Positions 14,307-22,985 of a stretch of DNA of 29,454 nt are shown here, one piece after another; the stretch's first letter is position 1; each line of letters starts with the position of its first letter. A program made the translations under genes and the position numbers. The notes below the pieces were generated by a model, which saw only the letters and a program-made list of their open reading frames with translations, had not been told where the DNA came from and did not search any database. This DNA comes from a virus. Where the stretch lies: IMG/VR virus record IMGVR_UViG_3300021247_000085, positions 1-29,454 of that record; one strand, written 5' to 3'.

Positions 14307-15284
14307 ATGAATATACTTTGTAGCATTCACCTATACCCTCCAGCGCACAACTGCGGTGCAGAGTATATGTTACACCATATTGTAAAACATTTACAAGTTA
14401 AAGGTCACAATATTCGTGTATTGCTACACCAAGCTAACCACTATCGAATCACAAATAACTATACTTTCGATGGCGTGGATGTGTTTCCACCCAATGCCAA
14501 TCTCATTGAGGGTATGTTTCGATGGGCAGATGTAGTATTTACGCATTTGGATTATACAAGGTGGACAATTCACACTGCTAAGATTTACAAAAAACCAGTA
14601 TTTCATTTAATCCATAATTCCCATCCTTACCCAGAGATTATAGACGCAGAGCATAGGCAACACATCATATATAATTCTTTTTGGTTAAAAGACCTATTGC
14701 AATACAATTTCCCTAATTTTGTAATAACGCCTCCTTGCGACTTTAGACACTACGACTTAAAAATTGAACCTGCGAAGAGCGAATATATTACACTAATCAA
14801 CTGCAACGAGAACAAAGGGGGCAAGGTCTTTGTAGATATAGCAAGAGCAATGCCTCATAAGTCATTTCTTGGTGTTCTTGGTTCCTATGATGAGCAAATA
14901 ACTCAAGATTTACCTAATCTGACTTACATCAAGAATAATCCAAATATATTGGATGCTTATAGGCAAACAAGAATACTGCTAATGCCTTCGGATTATGAAT
15001 CATGGGGGCGAACGGCAACAGAGGCAATGTGTAGCGGTATTCCTGTTATAAGTTCTGAGGCTAATGGATTAAAAGAGAATTGTGGTAAAGCAGGAATATA
15101 TATCAAAGACCGAAACGATGTCAAAAGCTGGGTTAAGGCTATCACATCCCTGGATGATGAAAAAGCCTACGCTATTGCATCAAAGAAAGCAAAAGCACGA
15201 AGTCGAGAACATGATCCAAGAGAAGCACTTGATAAGTTCAATGATTGGATGCAAGAAAAAGTACAACAATGGCGATATACATAA
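14307..15284 (+). CDS. GT-B glycosyltransferase (GT4-like)
   Basis: 325 residues. The N-terminal Rossmann half begins MNILCSIHLYPPAHNCGAEY, matching the start of GT4 enzymes with a Gly-Ala-Glu acceptor loop. The C-terminal half carries PSDYESWGRTATEAMCSG at 227-244, the E-x7-E nucleotide-sugar motif with Glu231 and Glu239, then IPVISSEANGLKEN. Such retaining enzymes move a sugar from a nucleotide donor. The gene lies between the capsid and head-tail connector genes, next to a methyltransferase. Some phages glycosylate virion proteins using enzymes encoded beside structural genes, so the capsid or tail is a likely target; host surface glycans or other substrates are alternatives. It overlaps the connector gene by 16 bases. 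Confidence 0.9.
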   Translation: MNILCSIHLYPPAHNCGAEYMLHHIVKHLQVKGHNIRVLLHQANHYRITNNYTFDGVDVFPPNANLIEGMFRWADVVFTHLDYTRWTIHTAKIYKKPVFHLIHNSHPYPEIIDAEHRQHIIYNSFWLKDLLQYNFPNFVITPPCDFRHYDLKIEPAKSEYITLINCNENKGGKVFVDIARAMPHKSFLGVLGSYDEQITQDLPNLTYIKNNPNILDAYRQTRILLMPSDYESWGRTATEAMCSGIPVISSEANGLKENCGKAGIYIKDRNDVKSWVKAITSLDDEKAYAIASKKAKARSREHDPREALDKFNDWMQEKVQQWRYT

Positions 15285-15829
15285 ATAGTGTAACAATTAA
15301 CGCTGACGCAGTTGCAGAGCCTGTAAGCAGGACTGATGCAAAAAATTGGATGCGTATTGATTACACCTCTGATGATACATTAATAGATTCTTTAATATCA
15401 GCAGCAAGGCAACACCTTGAGAAACTCACAGGGCGTTCACTTGTTAATAAGCTAATCACTGCCAACATAGAACTAACTGGTAGCATCCCAAATGTTTGGG
15501 TAGTTGATTTACCATATTCTCCTTTGGTTTGTATTAACAGCATAAACATAAAGGAAGGCATTAACGACAATGAAGCACTAACTGTAAATGATGATTATGA
15601 GGTGATAGGTGGTAAGTTGTGGCTCTACTCCGCAGGGATTTACAATGTTGTTTATCAAGCTGGTTATGGTAGCATTCCAAATGATTTGAAGAACGATATT
15701 CTTACTTTGGTTTCATGGATGTATGAGAATAGAGGAAAGCAAATGAATGCTGATCCTAAAAAATCAGTTTCACAATATCCTTCATGGGAAGGCTTGAACT
15801 ATCATCAATATAGACAAGTAGTAATCTAA
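15269..15829 (+). CDS. Head-tail connector protein (gp6-like)
   Basis: 186 residues from the ATG at 15269, overlapping the glycosyltransferase stop by 16 bases; an upstream TTG at 15245 is less likely. The N-terminal helical part contains SRTDAKNWMRIDYTSDDTLI followed by LISAARQHLEKLTGRSL, the pattern of the phage head-tail connector (HK97 gp6-type) family, in which an AKxxLR-like helix precedes an AAR-x-x-x-E helix. The C-terminal part includes LKNDILTLVSWMYENRGK, the second family helix. A beta-rich insertion sits between (residues 65-130). The protein forms the ring under the portal. Confidence 0.88.
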   Translation: MAIYINSVTINADAVAEPVSRTDAKNWMRIDYTSDDTLIDSLISAARQHLEKLTGRSLVNKLITANIELTGSIPNVWVVDLPYSPLVCINSINIKEGINDNEALTVNDDYEVIGGKLWLYSAGIYNVVYQAGYGSIPNDLKNDILTLVSWMYENRGKQMNADPKKSVSQYPSWEGLNYHQYRQVVI

Positions 15830-16275
15830 TGGCGAAAGGGTTCAACATAGAAATACCTGATAAAGCATTTAACAATATTCTTAAAAAGTATAAGAATAAA
15901 GTTGATGCTGTTGCCTCAGAGATGGATATGGAACTTGCTGCGCATGGAGAACTAATGGCAAGAAGTGCGAAGAATCTATGCCCAGTTGATACAGGTGTGC
16001 TAAGAGCCTCAATAAGCCTCAAGAAAGACCAATTCTTGAATTATCAACTCGTAGCACAAAAGAAATACGCTGCTTATGTTGAGTTCGGCACAGGGCAAGG
16101 ATTTGAATTACCAGAGTACGTAGAATGGCAGGAATTAGCTGCGAAATACAAGGGTAAAGGAGCAAGACAAGTTAATTTACCTGCGAGACCATACATGAGA
16201 CCTTCAATTTTGGCTTATTGGCCTAAATTTAAGGAGCGTGTAATACAAATATTAAAAGATGAAAGACGCAAGTAA
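15829..16275 (+). CDS. HK97 gp10-like head-tail joining protein
   Basis: 148 residues. The family motifs are CPVDTGVLRASI at about 50-61, KYAAYVEFGTGQG near 78-90 and PARPYMRPS near 121-129, all typical of HK97 gp10/DUF64-type tail completion proteins. The ATG overlaps the TAA of the connector gene by one base. The protein joins the tail terminator to the head connector. The gene order connector, gp10-like, tail completion, tail tube matches long-tailed siphoviruses. Confidence 0.9.
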   Translation: MAKGFNIEIPDKAFNNILKKYKNKVDAVASEMDMELAAHGELMARSAKNLCPVDTGVLRASISLKKDQFLNYQLVAQKKYAAYVEFGTGQGFELPEYVEWQELAAKYKGKGARQVNLPARPYMRPSILAYWPKFKERVIQILKDERRK

Positions 16276-16690
16276 TAGCGTTCGAACGATATATGTGAGT
16301 GCCTTATATGGTAACATCTCCTATAATGGGCAAGATGTGCCTGTTTATGGGCAGACACCATTTCGCACTACTCCAAAAAACTATGTAGTAATTTCATCTA
16401 TAACTGAAACTGCTGTAAATACTAACCAATCATTCGGGAATAATGTAGATGTTGTTATAGACATTTTCAGTGAACAATATCGTATTTACGATAACGCAGT
16501 AGTGGATAATATTGCAGGGCAGATTCTCAATATTCTTATTCCTGATACTGCTGTGGATGGCTTTGATGACGCAGACTTTGAAGTGTTCCCAACGGCAAGA
16601 ACTTCGTCAACTTACTTACCTTTGCAAAATGGCGATAATTTTGTAGCCAGAAAGATAATAACAATAAGTAATTTAGTAAATCAAAAATAA
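16259..16690 (+). CDS. Tail completion/terminator protein (DUF3168-like)
   Basis: 143 residues, overlapping the gp10-like gene by 17 bases. The middle has VVISSITETAVN, a strand and loop typical of gpU-type tail terminators, then a FGNNVDVVIDIFSEQYRIYDN stretch (about 61-81) and a helix with DNIAGQILNILIPD. The last strand is FVARKIITISNLV. This alpha/beta layout and the position right before the tail tube gene indicate the tail terminator that caps the tube and meets the head. The family assignment is by pattern and position. Confidence 0.75.
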   Translation: MKDASNSVRTIYVSALYGNISYNGQDVPVYGQTPFRTTPKNYVVISSITETAVNTNQSFGNNVDVVIDIFSEQYRIYDNAVVDNIAGQILNILIPDTAVDGFDDADFEVFPTARTSSTYLPLQNGDNFVARKIITISNLVNQK

Positions 16691-16696
16691 AGTAAA

Positions 16697-17128
16697 ATGG
16701 GTCAGATTTTAGGATCAATTCAAAACATCGAAATAGATGTTGCTGGTGGTTCATCATATAAGAACCTTGTTTGTCTGCGTACATCTTCAGTAAACACTAC
16801 AATGGATGCAACAACAGAGCAAACCAATTGCGGTGTTTTAACCTCACCTTCAGAGCCTCAAATGACAGTTGACTTTGATGCAATTTGTGAAACTGCTCCG
16901 ACAGTTGCTCAAGTTAGCTATGAGGACATTCTTGCAGCAATGGTTAATAAAACTGTTGTTACTGTAAGGGTTCAAAACCCAACTGTAACGGGCGCATCAG
17001 TAGGAACAGTTTATTATCATCAGTTTAGCGGTTATGTTACTGATTTGACTTTGAACCAATCAACTACTGAATTTATTAACTTCTCAGGCACCATTCAGTC
17101 TACTGGTGTTCTTGATGTAATTGCTTAA
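16697..17128 (+). CDS. Major tail tube protein
   Basis: 143 residues, six bases after the terminator gene. The protein is nearly all beta strand, with few charged residues. It opens MGQILGSIQNIEIDVAGGSS, and a loop with DATTEQTNCGVL precedes a strand ending MTVDFDAICE. A helix YEDILAAMVN at about 75-84 is followed by strands, and the last strand pair reads EFINFSGTIQSTGVLDV. This single helix within a beta barrel is the layout of siphovirus tail tube proteins, which stack in hexameric rings to form the DNA conduit. The tail chaperone genes follow directly, as expected. Confidence 0.82.
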   Translation: MGQILGSIQNIEIDVAGGSSYKNLVCLRTSSVNTTMDATTEQTNCGVLTSPSEPQMTVDFDAICETAPTVAQVSYEDILAAMVNKTVVTVRVQNPTVTGASVGTVYYHQFSGYVTDLTLNQSTTEFINFSGTIQSTGVLDVIA

Positions 17129-17130
17129 TT

Positions 17131-17511
17131 ATGAACTATTGCACTTTAACTTTAAACGATACTAAAATTGGACTTAAATTCGGGATGGCATCTTATAGGT
17201 ACCTTTCAACTAAGTTAGTTGAAGGAAAAACACATCAAGGTGCAGACATAAACGAAATAGGCATAGCACATATACTTTATAGCGGTTATTTTAATAACTG
17301 TTTAATAAAGGATGTAGAGCCTGAGTATAGCTTTGAGGTATTCGCTGATTGGGTTGAGGGTAATCTTACTAATACTGAAGCAATGGAACAAGTGAAAGCA
17401 ATTTTGGAATTATGGACAAACAATCAGTTTGTGCAGAAAGCCTTGGAACCTGAAGCAAAAAAAAAGACTACACCTTTGAAGAAATCGAATCCTTCGCCTT
17501 CGGGCAAATAG
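17131..17511 (+). CDS. Tail assembly chaperone, G-type (short product)
   Basis: 126 residues. An N-terminal beta region is followed by helices with INEIGIAHILYSGYFNNCLI and FEVFADWVEGN, then a Lys-Pro-rich tail KKKTTPLKKSNPSPSGK. It sits between tail tube and tape measure genes, where lambda G and its analogues lie. The unstructured C-terminus after Lys-Lys-Lys is what is left when ribosomes do not shift on the A9 run at 17457-17465. G-type chaperones bind the tape measure protein and help tube assembly; they are usually absent from the mature virion. Confidence 0.82.
   Translation: MNYCTLTLNDTKIGLKFGMASYRYLSTKLVEGKTHQGADINEIGIAHILYSGYFNNCLIKDVEPEYSFEVFADWVEGNLTNTEAMEQVKAILELWTNNQFVQKALEPEAKKKTTPLKKSNPSPSGK
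17460..17466 (+). promoter_or_regulatory. Programmed -1 frameshift slippery site
   Basis: In the chaperone reading frame the bases read A AAA AAG, the classic -1 slippery heptamer, within a run of nine A (17457-17465). A -1 slip joins the frame ending at 17759 without any intervening stop codon. The continuation DYTFEEIESFAFGQIGLLPD resembles G-T type chaperone extensions. No strong downstream hairpin is seen; a weak CGAA/TTCG stem lies a few bases on. Confidence 0.85.
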
Positions 17512-17759
17512 GACTACTTCCTGATTCTTTTTACGCCATGAGTCCGAGACACTTTAGTCTTATGCTCAATGGCTATCAAGATAAACAGGTCGATACCTAT
17601 AGACAAACAAGGCTTTTGATGTTTACAATGGTTCGGTTGATGGGTGATCCAAAGACTGCACCTAAATCGCCAGAGGCATTATGGGAATTGCCAGGCGATG
17701 AAAAGCAAGGAATGAGTGAAGAGGACATGAGAGAAATCTTTAAACGATTAAGTAAATGA
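17466..17759 (+). CDS. Tail assembly chaperone, T-part made by -1 frameshift
   Basis: The frame has no stop from the slippery site to 17759, giving 97 residues attached to the first 112 of the G-type protein (fusion of about 209 residues, 17131-17759). It reads DYTFEEIESFAFGQIGLLPD, then SFYAMSPRHFSLMLNGYQDK, and ends with EEDMREIFKRLSK. The MSPRHF-type segment after a Phe-Tyr is typical of T-parts, in which a membrane-like or helical domain binds the tape measure. An ATG at 17538 lies inside this frame and could be mistaken for a separate gene start. The stop overlaps the tape measure start by four bases. Confidence 0.82.
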   Translation, partial: DYTFEEIESFAFGQIGLLPDSFYAMSPRHFSLMLNGYQDKQVDTYRQTRLLMFTMVRLMGDPKTAPKSPEALWELPGDEKQGMSEEDMREIFKRLSK

Positions 17760-19627
17760 ATGAAGATTTTATATTTCGGCTTGGTGCGGATGTTTCCTCA
17801 TTCACTAAATCCATCACAGAAGTTGAGGCTGAGTTAAAAAGCGCAAGGGCAGCGGTAAAGACTGCTCTTGGTGATGATTTAATTCAAGCAAATAAATACG
17901 TTGAAGACCTTGAGCAATCTTTGAAGAATCTCAAGGCGGTAGGTGTTCAGGTACCTGGGTCTAAAGAGGCTGCTAATGGCTTAAAAAACATTGCACCAGC
18001 AGCACAAAAAGCACAAAACACACTCACAGGACTTTCTGGGGTTGTAAGAGATTTGCCTTTCGGGTTTGTTGCGATTCAGAACAACCTTCCGATATTGGCG
18101 GATCAGTTTAGTGCATTGAGTAAAGAATCGGGTGGTATTGGTGGTGCATTAAAGAATTTAGGTGGTGCGTTAATCGGCCCAGCTGGTATTGCATTTGCTT
18201 TTGGTGCTGTGACTTCAATAGTTACATCTTTAATCCAGGAATATGGCTCATTAGGTGAAGCACTTAATGTAATATTAGGAATTACAAAGCCTTTAACAGA
18301 GGCACAAAAAGCATACAACAAAGCATCATTTGAGGCTGCAGGAAACGCAGCTGCAGAAGAGGCGAAGGTTGCAATTCTTACAAAGACATTACTTGATAAT
18401 AAAAAGCCTCAAGCAGATAGACTTGCAGCCTATGGTGAATTAAAGAAAGTTGCTCCTGATGTTGTATCTGGCATTTCAGACGAAAATGCGCTTACTGATG
18501 CATCAAACATACTTATAGCTGCCAATAGTAAATTAAGGGCAGAATCGGTGCGTTTGAAGGTTCAGGAGGCAGGGATAACTGCAGCACTTACTACCAACGA
18601 AACTAAGATAGCAGAACTTAGGGCAAAACTAATAAAAGCTGATGCAAAATATGTTCAAAGTGCTGCTGCATTAAATAAAACGAAACAACAAGCTATAATT
18701 ACTGGTTTTGGTTCAGTAACGGCAGAGGAAGCAGCATTAAATGCATTTAACAATAGTGCAAATGCAGTAAGTGAACTACGTGCACAAATCAAAGTTCTTA
18801 CAGGAGAAAATCAAACATATCTCAATCAACTTGATCCTGTTGTTTTAGGTATTGCAGGAATAAATGAGCAGACAAGGGAACAGGTTAAGAACCTTAAAAA
18901 ACAAGAAGAAAATACCAAAGGAACAGCAACAGCAACAGAAAACTACGGCAATAGCCTTAAAAATGGTGCTGAAGGTACCTACGAACTCGCAACAGCAAAC
19001 AACGCACTATCTTCATCTTTGACAGGTGCTGAGGCTACTGTAAAGGCTAACACATTCTTTTTCCAAAAGTGGAATGAGGCAATAGGTGAAACAAAACGCA
19101 GCCTTGGTCAGGCTCTTGCATTGGTGCCAAAACAACTACCGACAACAGCACCAGCGGTTAATCCGAATCAGGCTAATATTGGTCAGCAAAGCAAAGAGGC
19201 ATCAGATGCGCTGAAGACATTGAACAAAGAGGCTAATTTGGAATCTGCATTTAATTTGGCTAATGAAACTTTCTTCAGCCCATTGCAAAACTTATTCAGC
19301 GATTTAATCAGCGGTGCTGATGGTGCTTTCAAGGCTTTTGCAAAAGCAGTTCTTCAAGCAATCAATCAGATAGTTGCAAAGATTATTGCGACAGGGATAA
19401 TTTCATTACTTGCGAATTTAATAAGCGGTGGAACTGCAGGACTTGGTAAAGCAGTTCTTGGTGATATTTTAGGAAGCCTCGGTTTTGGTAATGTTAAGGC
19501 ACCAAACTTCTCAGGTGTCGGAGCAGGAGCCTTGAACATGGCAGGAGCGGTTAATGTGGTATTAAGAGGTCAGGACTTGGTTGGATCATTGAATAGAACA
19601 AACGCACAAATAAGTAGAGTTGGCTAA
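17756..19627 (+). CDS. Tape measure protein
   Basis: 623 residues. It starts with a helical region NEDFIFRLGADVSSFTKSIT (the tape measure opening of Bacteroidota phages), followed by long Ala/Lys-rich helices. Hydrophobic segments lie around 128-160 (GGALIGPAGIAFAFGAV) and 525-565 (IVAKIIATGIISLLANLISG). Such segments may form a channel in the host membrane during DNA ejection. At roughly 1.5 angstrom per residue the tail would be about 90-95 nm long. It follows the chaperones with a four-base overlap. No lysozyme or peptidase domain is visible, so tape-measure-borne wall hydrolysis is not evident. Confidence 0.9.
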   Translation: MNEDFIFRLGADVSSFTKSITEVEAELKSARAAVKTALGDDLIQANKYVEDLEQSLKNLKAVGVQVPGSKEAANGLKNIAPAAQKAQNTLTGLSGVVRDLPFGFVAIQNNLPILADQFSALSKESGGIGGALKNLGGALIGPAGIAFAFGAVTSIVTSLIQEYGSLGEALNVILGITKPLTEAQKAYNKASFEAAGNAAAEEAKVAILTKTLLDNKKPQADRLAAYGELKKVAPDVVSGISDENALTDASNILIAANSKLRAESVRLKVQEAGITAALTTNETKIAELRAKLIKADAKYVQSAAALNKTKQQAIITGFGSVTAEEAALNAFNNSANAVSELRAQIKVLTGENQTYLNQLDPVVLGIAGINEQTREQVKNLKKQEENTKGTATATENYGNSLKNGAEGTYELATANNALSSSLTGAEATVKANTFFFQKWNEAIGETKRSLGQALALVPKQLPTTAPAVNPNQANIGQQSKEASDALKTLNKEANLESAFNLANETFFSPLQNLFSDLISGADGAFKAFAKAVLQAINQIVAKIIATGIISLLANLISGGTAGLGKAVLGDILGSLGFGNVKAPNFSGVGAGALNMAGAVNVVLRGQDLVGSLNRTNAQISRVG

Positions 19628-22040
19628 AGTACTGAAATACACAATGGACTTCAAGTCCATAGATAACAAGGATTATTCTGCGTGGTTTCGCATAGAGGGT
19701 GAATCTCTGCCAACTATTGACCTCACACCTGGTCCAAGACCTGTGGTATTTCGGGAATACAATACCGATGAGGATATCTTCAAGCCAATTCGGACATTCC
19801 TCGTTGAAATTCAGATTCAGACCAACGTTAATGGCGTTTCACTTGATACATTCATAAAGAACAATGATACAGATATTGAAGTCTATATCATGGAAGGTGC
19901 CAATATTCTCTGGCGTGGTTTCGTTTTACAAGATGATATTGAAGAGGTATGGGATGATGGTAATCATTACCTTGTTGTACGTGCAGCGGAGGGTTTTGGG
20001 TTACTGAAATCAATTCCTTTTGCCGTATCAGGTGCAGAAGCAGTAGGTAAATACACACCATTGCAATTTATTGAAAATGCTCTTTATACACTTTTTACGG
20101 GTGGTGTTACTGCTGATTATTACGTTCTTAATAATATTTTCCATGATAGTATGGTCGATACTGCGGGAAGGCATCCGCTCAATCAGTGCTATCTTGATGC
20201 AAAGACTTTTCAGCAGGAAGGAACGGTTTATGATGATTCATACACTGTTATAGAAAAGATATGCACCGCATTCGGTCAGTCTATTTTCTTTTATGAAAAT
20301 CAGATGTGGTTATTTAGACCAGAGGAATTGTACACATCGTACAATAATAATCTGCGTTTGGCAAATGTCACAACATCAAGCCAATTCGAGATATTAAAGC
20401 GGTTTGATGTTGAGGTAGGAGTAGGTAGAGAGATGCAACCTATTATGCCTGAAATGTTGCGGAGCATCAATAGGGCAACAAAGTTTGATGAGGTTGATTT
20501 CTACTACACCGAATTCGATGAGGTATTACAAAATGAAACCCTTGGAAGGGGTGCATTAATTACAAGTGGAGCGACCTCAAAGGAGTTTGCAGTGGATTCA
20601 TGGACATTCCGTAGCGGTACACTTGATTCAACCACAGCAGGAAGTGGGGTATTTAGAGCAAGAGAAATCTATAATAGTACCCTTGTAGGTGGATTATTGG
20701 AAAGGTACATTTACATGACTTTGCCTTCTCCTTCAGGAAATTACCAATGGGTGAAATCACAATCAGTAAAAGTAGAATCACTTGCTAATATCAACTTTTC
20801 AGTAGATTTCAAATTCACCACCGCAATGTCACCAACCTATTCAGCCGTTGCAGTTGCATGGGTTATTGTGGAATCATTAGGGACTTATTACTGCCTTAAT
20901 CAAGAAGGAGAATGGATATCTGCTGCATCGTTATTCGCAGCCACTGCATCACCTATTTCGGTTGATATTAGCACTTCGTCAAATGTAGATACAACTACTT
21001 GGAATACTGTTCAAGTGGAATCTAATGTAATACCTTTTGCAGGAAATCTAACTGTTTATCTTGGTGCGCCAACGTTATCTACATCGTCTTTTGTTTATTA
21101 TAAGAATCTTGAAGTTCAATATCAACCATCGTTCCAAGCTGGTGATAATGTGCGGAAGATATTGGGTATAAATTCATATTTTAATAAGTCAAGTACAATA
21201 AATAACTCTTTCAAACAAGAGATATTCCTTGATGACCATTTCTCCGCATTGCACAAAGGGGCAATATTCCAATCTGACCAAACTACTTTAACGGATGCGG
21301 ATTGGTATAGATATCGTTTCGCAGGTGAATCTTATGGATTTAGAAAGCAGAATGATGTTGCTCATTGGGAGCATAATCGTTTCAATCGGAACAAGATAGA
21401 TGTCAATATGTACGGATTATGGTGGGATGATGCAGGGAATCCTGCGTTTATGGGATTTCAGAATACATATCGGTTCATGGATGACGATGTAAACAAATTG
21501 TACTACGCAGCCAATATCAGTGAGATTGACCTTGTGAATAATACATGGCAGGGAACATTAGTAGAAGTATGGGATCAGACGAAAGACCTACCGACTACGC
21601 AAACCTTTGAGGCTGATTTCACGCTTGGTACATATACAACGGCAACCCTTACGGCTCCACTTACATTGGTTACATCGGGGGGATTTAGCATACAGACAAG
21701 CAATACTGCGAGATATGATGCTGCTACGACATTAACAACACCAGTCACAGTTGGTATTTTTGGCAATGTTTCATGTAGTACTTATCCCAAAAATGTTACC
21801 TTTGAATTGCGGAAATCAGGTACTGCAATACGGACTATAACTTACCCTGTTTACGTGGCAAATCAGCCATTCACTTTTGACTTATCCGTAGGTACTCAAA
21901 CTATTGCAACAAATAACACTTTCACTGTGGTAATTACTGGGCATTCATCGGTGACAATTGGAGGAGGAGATATGAAGATTAACACACCAGGAACGGCTTA
22001 TACTTTTGACACTTACACAGATAATTATTTATATCAATAA
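19620..22040 (+). CDS. Large tail-tip/baseplate protein
   Basis: 806 residues with a TTG start overlapping the tape measure stop by eight bases; an ATG at 19644 would remove a probable first beta strand (KVLKYTMDF). Residues 1-150 are beta-rich with DYSAWFRIEGE, IFKPIRTFLVEIQIQTN and ILWRGFVLQDDIEE, matching the distal tail protein region of Bacteroidota siphoviruses. Residues about 335-510 look like a jelly-roll carbohydrate-binding insertion. Later parts include YRYRFAGESYGFRK and a C-terminal beta domain (about 660-806). It probably forms the tail tip at the end of the tape measure and carries host-contact modules. The exact hub homologue is not settled. Confidence 0.75.
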   Translation: MAKVLKYTMDFKSIDNKDYSAWFRIEGESLPTIDLTPGPRPVVFREYNTDEDIFKPIRTFLVEIQIQTNVNGVSLDTFIKNNDTDIEVYIMEGANILWRGFVLQDDIEEVWDDGNHYLVVRAAEGFGLLKSIPFAVSGAEAVGKYTPLQFIENALYTLFTGGVTADYYVLNNIFHDSMVDTAGRHPLNQCYLDAKTFQQEGTVYDDSYTVIEKICTAFGQSIFFYENQMWLFRPEELYTSYNNNLRLANVTTSSQFEILKRFDVEVGVGREMQPIMPEMLRSINRATKFDEVDFYYTEFDEVLQNETLGRGALITSGATSKEFAVDSWTFRSGTLDSTTAGSGVFRAREIYNSTLVGGLLERYIYMTLPSPSGNYQWVKSQSVKVESLANINFSVDFKFTTAMSPTYSAVAVAWVIVESLGTYYCLNQEGEWISAASLFAATASPISVDISTSSNVDTTTWNTVQVESNVIPFAGNLTVYLGAPTLSTSSFVYYKNLEVQYQPSFQAGDNVRKILGINSYFNKSSTINNSFKQEIFLDDHFSALHKGAIFQSDQTTLTDADWYRYRFAGESYGFRKQNDVAHWEHNRFNRNKIDVNMYGLWWDDAGNPAFMGFQNTYRFMDDDVNKLYYAANISEIDLVNNTWQGTLVEVWDQTKDLPTTQTFEADFTLGTYTTATLTAPLTLVTSGGFSIQTSNTARYDAATTLTTPVTVGIFGNVSCSTYPKNVTFELRKSGTAIRTITYPVYVANQPFTFDLSVGTQTIATNNTFTVVITGHSSVTIGGGDMKINTPGTAYTFDTYTDNYLYQ

Positions 22041-22645
22041 TGGCAGATCCAGTCAAAGCAGAAGGTTTAGTCATAGCGTACACCATCGGTAGTACAATCT
22101 ACCCTTTGGCGTGTGCGAAGAATGCATCTATGACCATCTCAAGGGATATGCTTGAACTTGCTCCTAAAACAAATAATACACATAGGCAATTCATACCTGG
22201 GAAGAGGGCAGCGACCATTTCTGGGTCAGGACTTGTTAAGATTGTCGGCACTACTCAACACGGGATTGATTTCTTTGAGGACTTACTGACCACAGTTGAT
22301 ACGAAATACACTGCTTATCTTGATATCATTGATCCGCAGAATAATTATCGGGTTTATCAATTTCAGTGTTATGTTACCGAGGTAACTTATGATTCAACGG
22401 TGAATAATTTCGCACAATATAACTATTCATTGCAGGTAACGGGTGGATTTACGGAGTTGACTGTGGTTGATACCTATACTGTGGCATCTGGAACGATTAC
22501 GGGTAGGTCAACGTCTACGCATAAACTTGTGGCTATTGGTTATCGTGGAGCATGGTATTACAACTATTCGGTAGTAGGAACAACAATAACATTGGGCAGT
22601 GCACTTAACGGAGTTTCTGTTGTGGCTGCCTACATAGCATTATAA
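22040..22645 (+). CDS. Second tail-tube-like protein
   Basis: 201 residues; the ATG overlaps the upstream TAA by one base. The first 145 residues fit a tail tube fold: a strand with GLVIAYTIGSTIYPLACAKN, then SMTISRDMLELAPK, a GKRAATISGSGLVKI strand pair, a short helix (GIDFFEDLLTT) and strands with YRVYQFQCYVTEV and AQYNYSLQVTGGF. About 55 residues follow (GTITGRSTSTHKL and on), forming an extra small beta domain. Its place after the tail-tip protein, far from the main tube gene, suggests a tip or baseplate ring using the tube fold, or a tail tube ornament. Confidence 0.6.
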   Translation: MADPVKAEGLVIAYTIGSTIYPLACAKNASMTISRDMLELAPKTNNTHRQFIPGKRAATISGSGLVKIVGTTQHGIDFFEDLLTTVDTKYTAYLDIIDPQNNYRVYQFQCYVTEVTYDSTVNNFAQYNYSLQVTGGFTELTVVDTYTVASGTITGRSTSTHKLVAIGYRGAWYYNYSVVGTTITLGSALNGVSVVAAYIAL

Positions 22646-22646
22646 T

Positions 22647-22985
22647 ATGGCAGAACATAATTTAAAACCAATTAGGAGAGGCGATACATGGAGTATGCAA
22701 CTCGATTTCTTTGAGGATGCTTGTGAAACTACTCCTATTGATGTTTCATCATGGGTATTTAAACTCATGGCAAAGAATGCTGCTGGTGTAACGCAGTGGA
22801 CTTGGGATAACACAGTTTTCGCAGCAGGAGCCACAACAAATCAAAGAATAGTAACTTTGTCAGCAGTCACAACTGCTGGTTATTCTGTTGGTGAGTATGC
22901 TTATGATCTGCAAGTCACAAAAGCCTCAACTGTGGATACCTACATGACTGGTTTTGTTATTGTTGAAGAACAAATCACAAGCTAA
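22647..22985 (+). CDS. Beta-sandwich baseplate/fibre-anchor protein
   Basis: 112 residues. The pattern is a single beta sandwich: KPIRRGDTWSMQLDFFED, then VSSWVFKLMAKNAAG, TNQRIVTLSAVTTAG, and a closing GEYAYDLQVTKAS with MTGFVIVEEQ. The opening RGDTW with alternating strands resembles the N-terminal domain of baseplate upper proteins (BppU-type) that anchor fibres in siphoviruses. It overlaps the first fibre gene by one base (TAATGA). It may link the tip to the fibre. The RGD is a coincidence of the family pattern rather than an integrin site. Confidence 0.55.
   Translation: MAEHNLKPIRRGDTWSMQLDFFEDACETTPIDVSSWVFKLMAKNAAGVTQWTWDNTVFAAGATTNQRIVTLSAVTTAGYSVGEYAYDLQVTKASTVDTYMTGFVIVEEQITS

Noticed and set aside
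17467-17511. Stimulatory hairpin downstream of the frameshift site
   Set aside because: Only 4-bp CGAA/TTCG or GAAG/CTTC pairings are seen; too weak to call.
17538-17759. Independent 73-residue gene starting at ATG 17538
   Set aside because: The same frame is open back to the slippery A9 site and the intervening residues look like a T-part, so frameshift expression is preferred.
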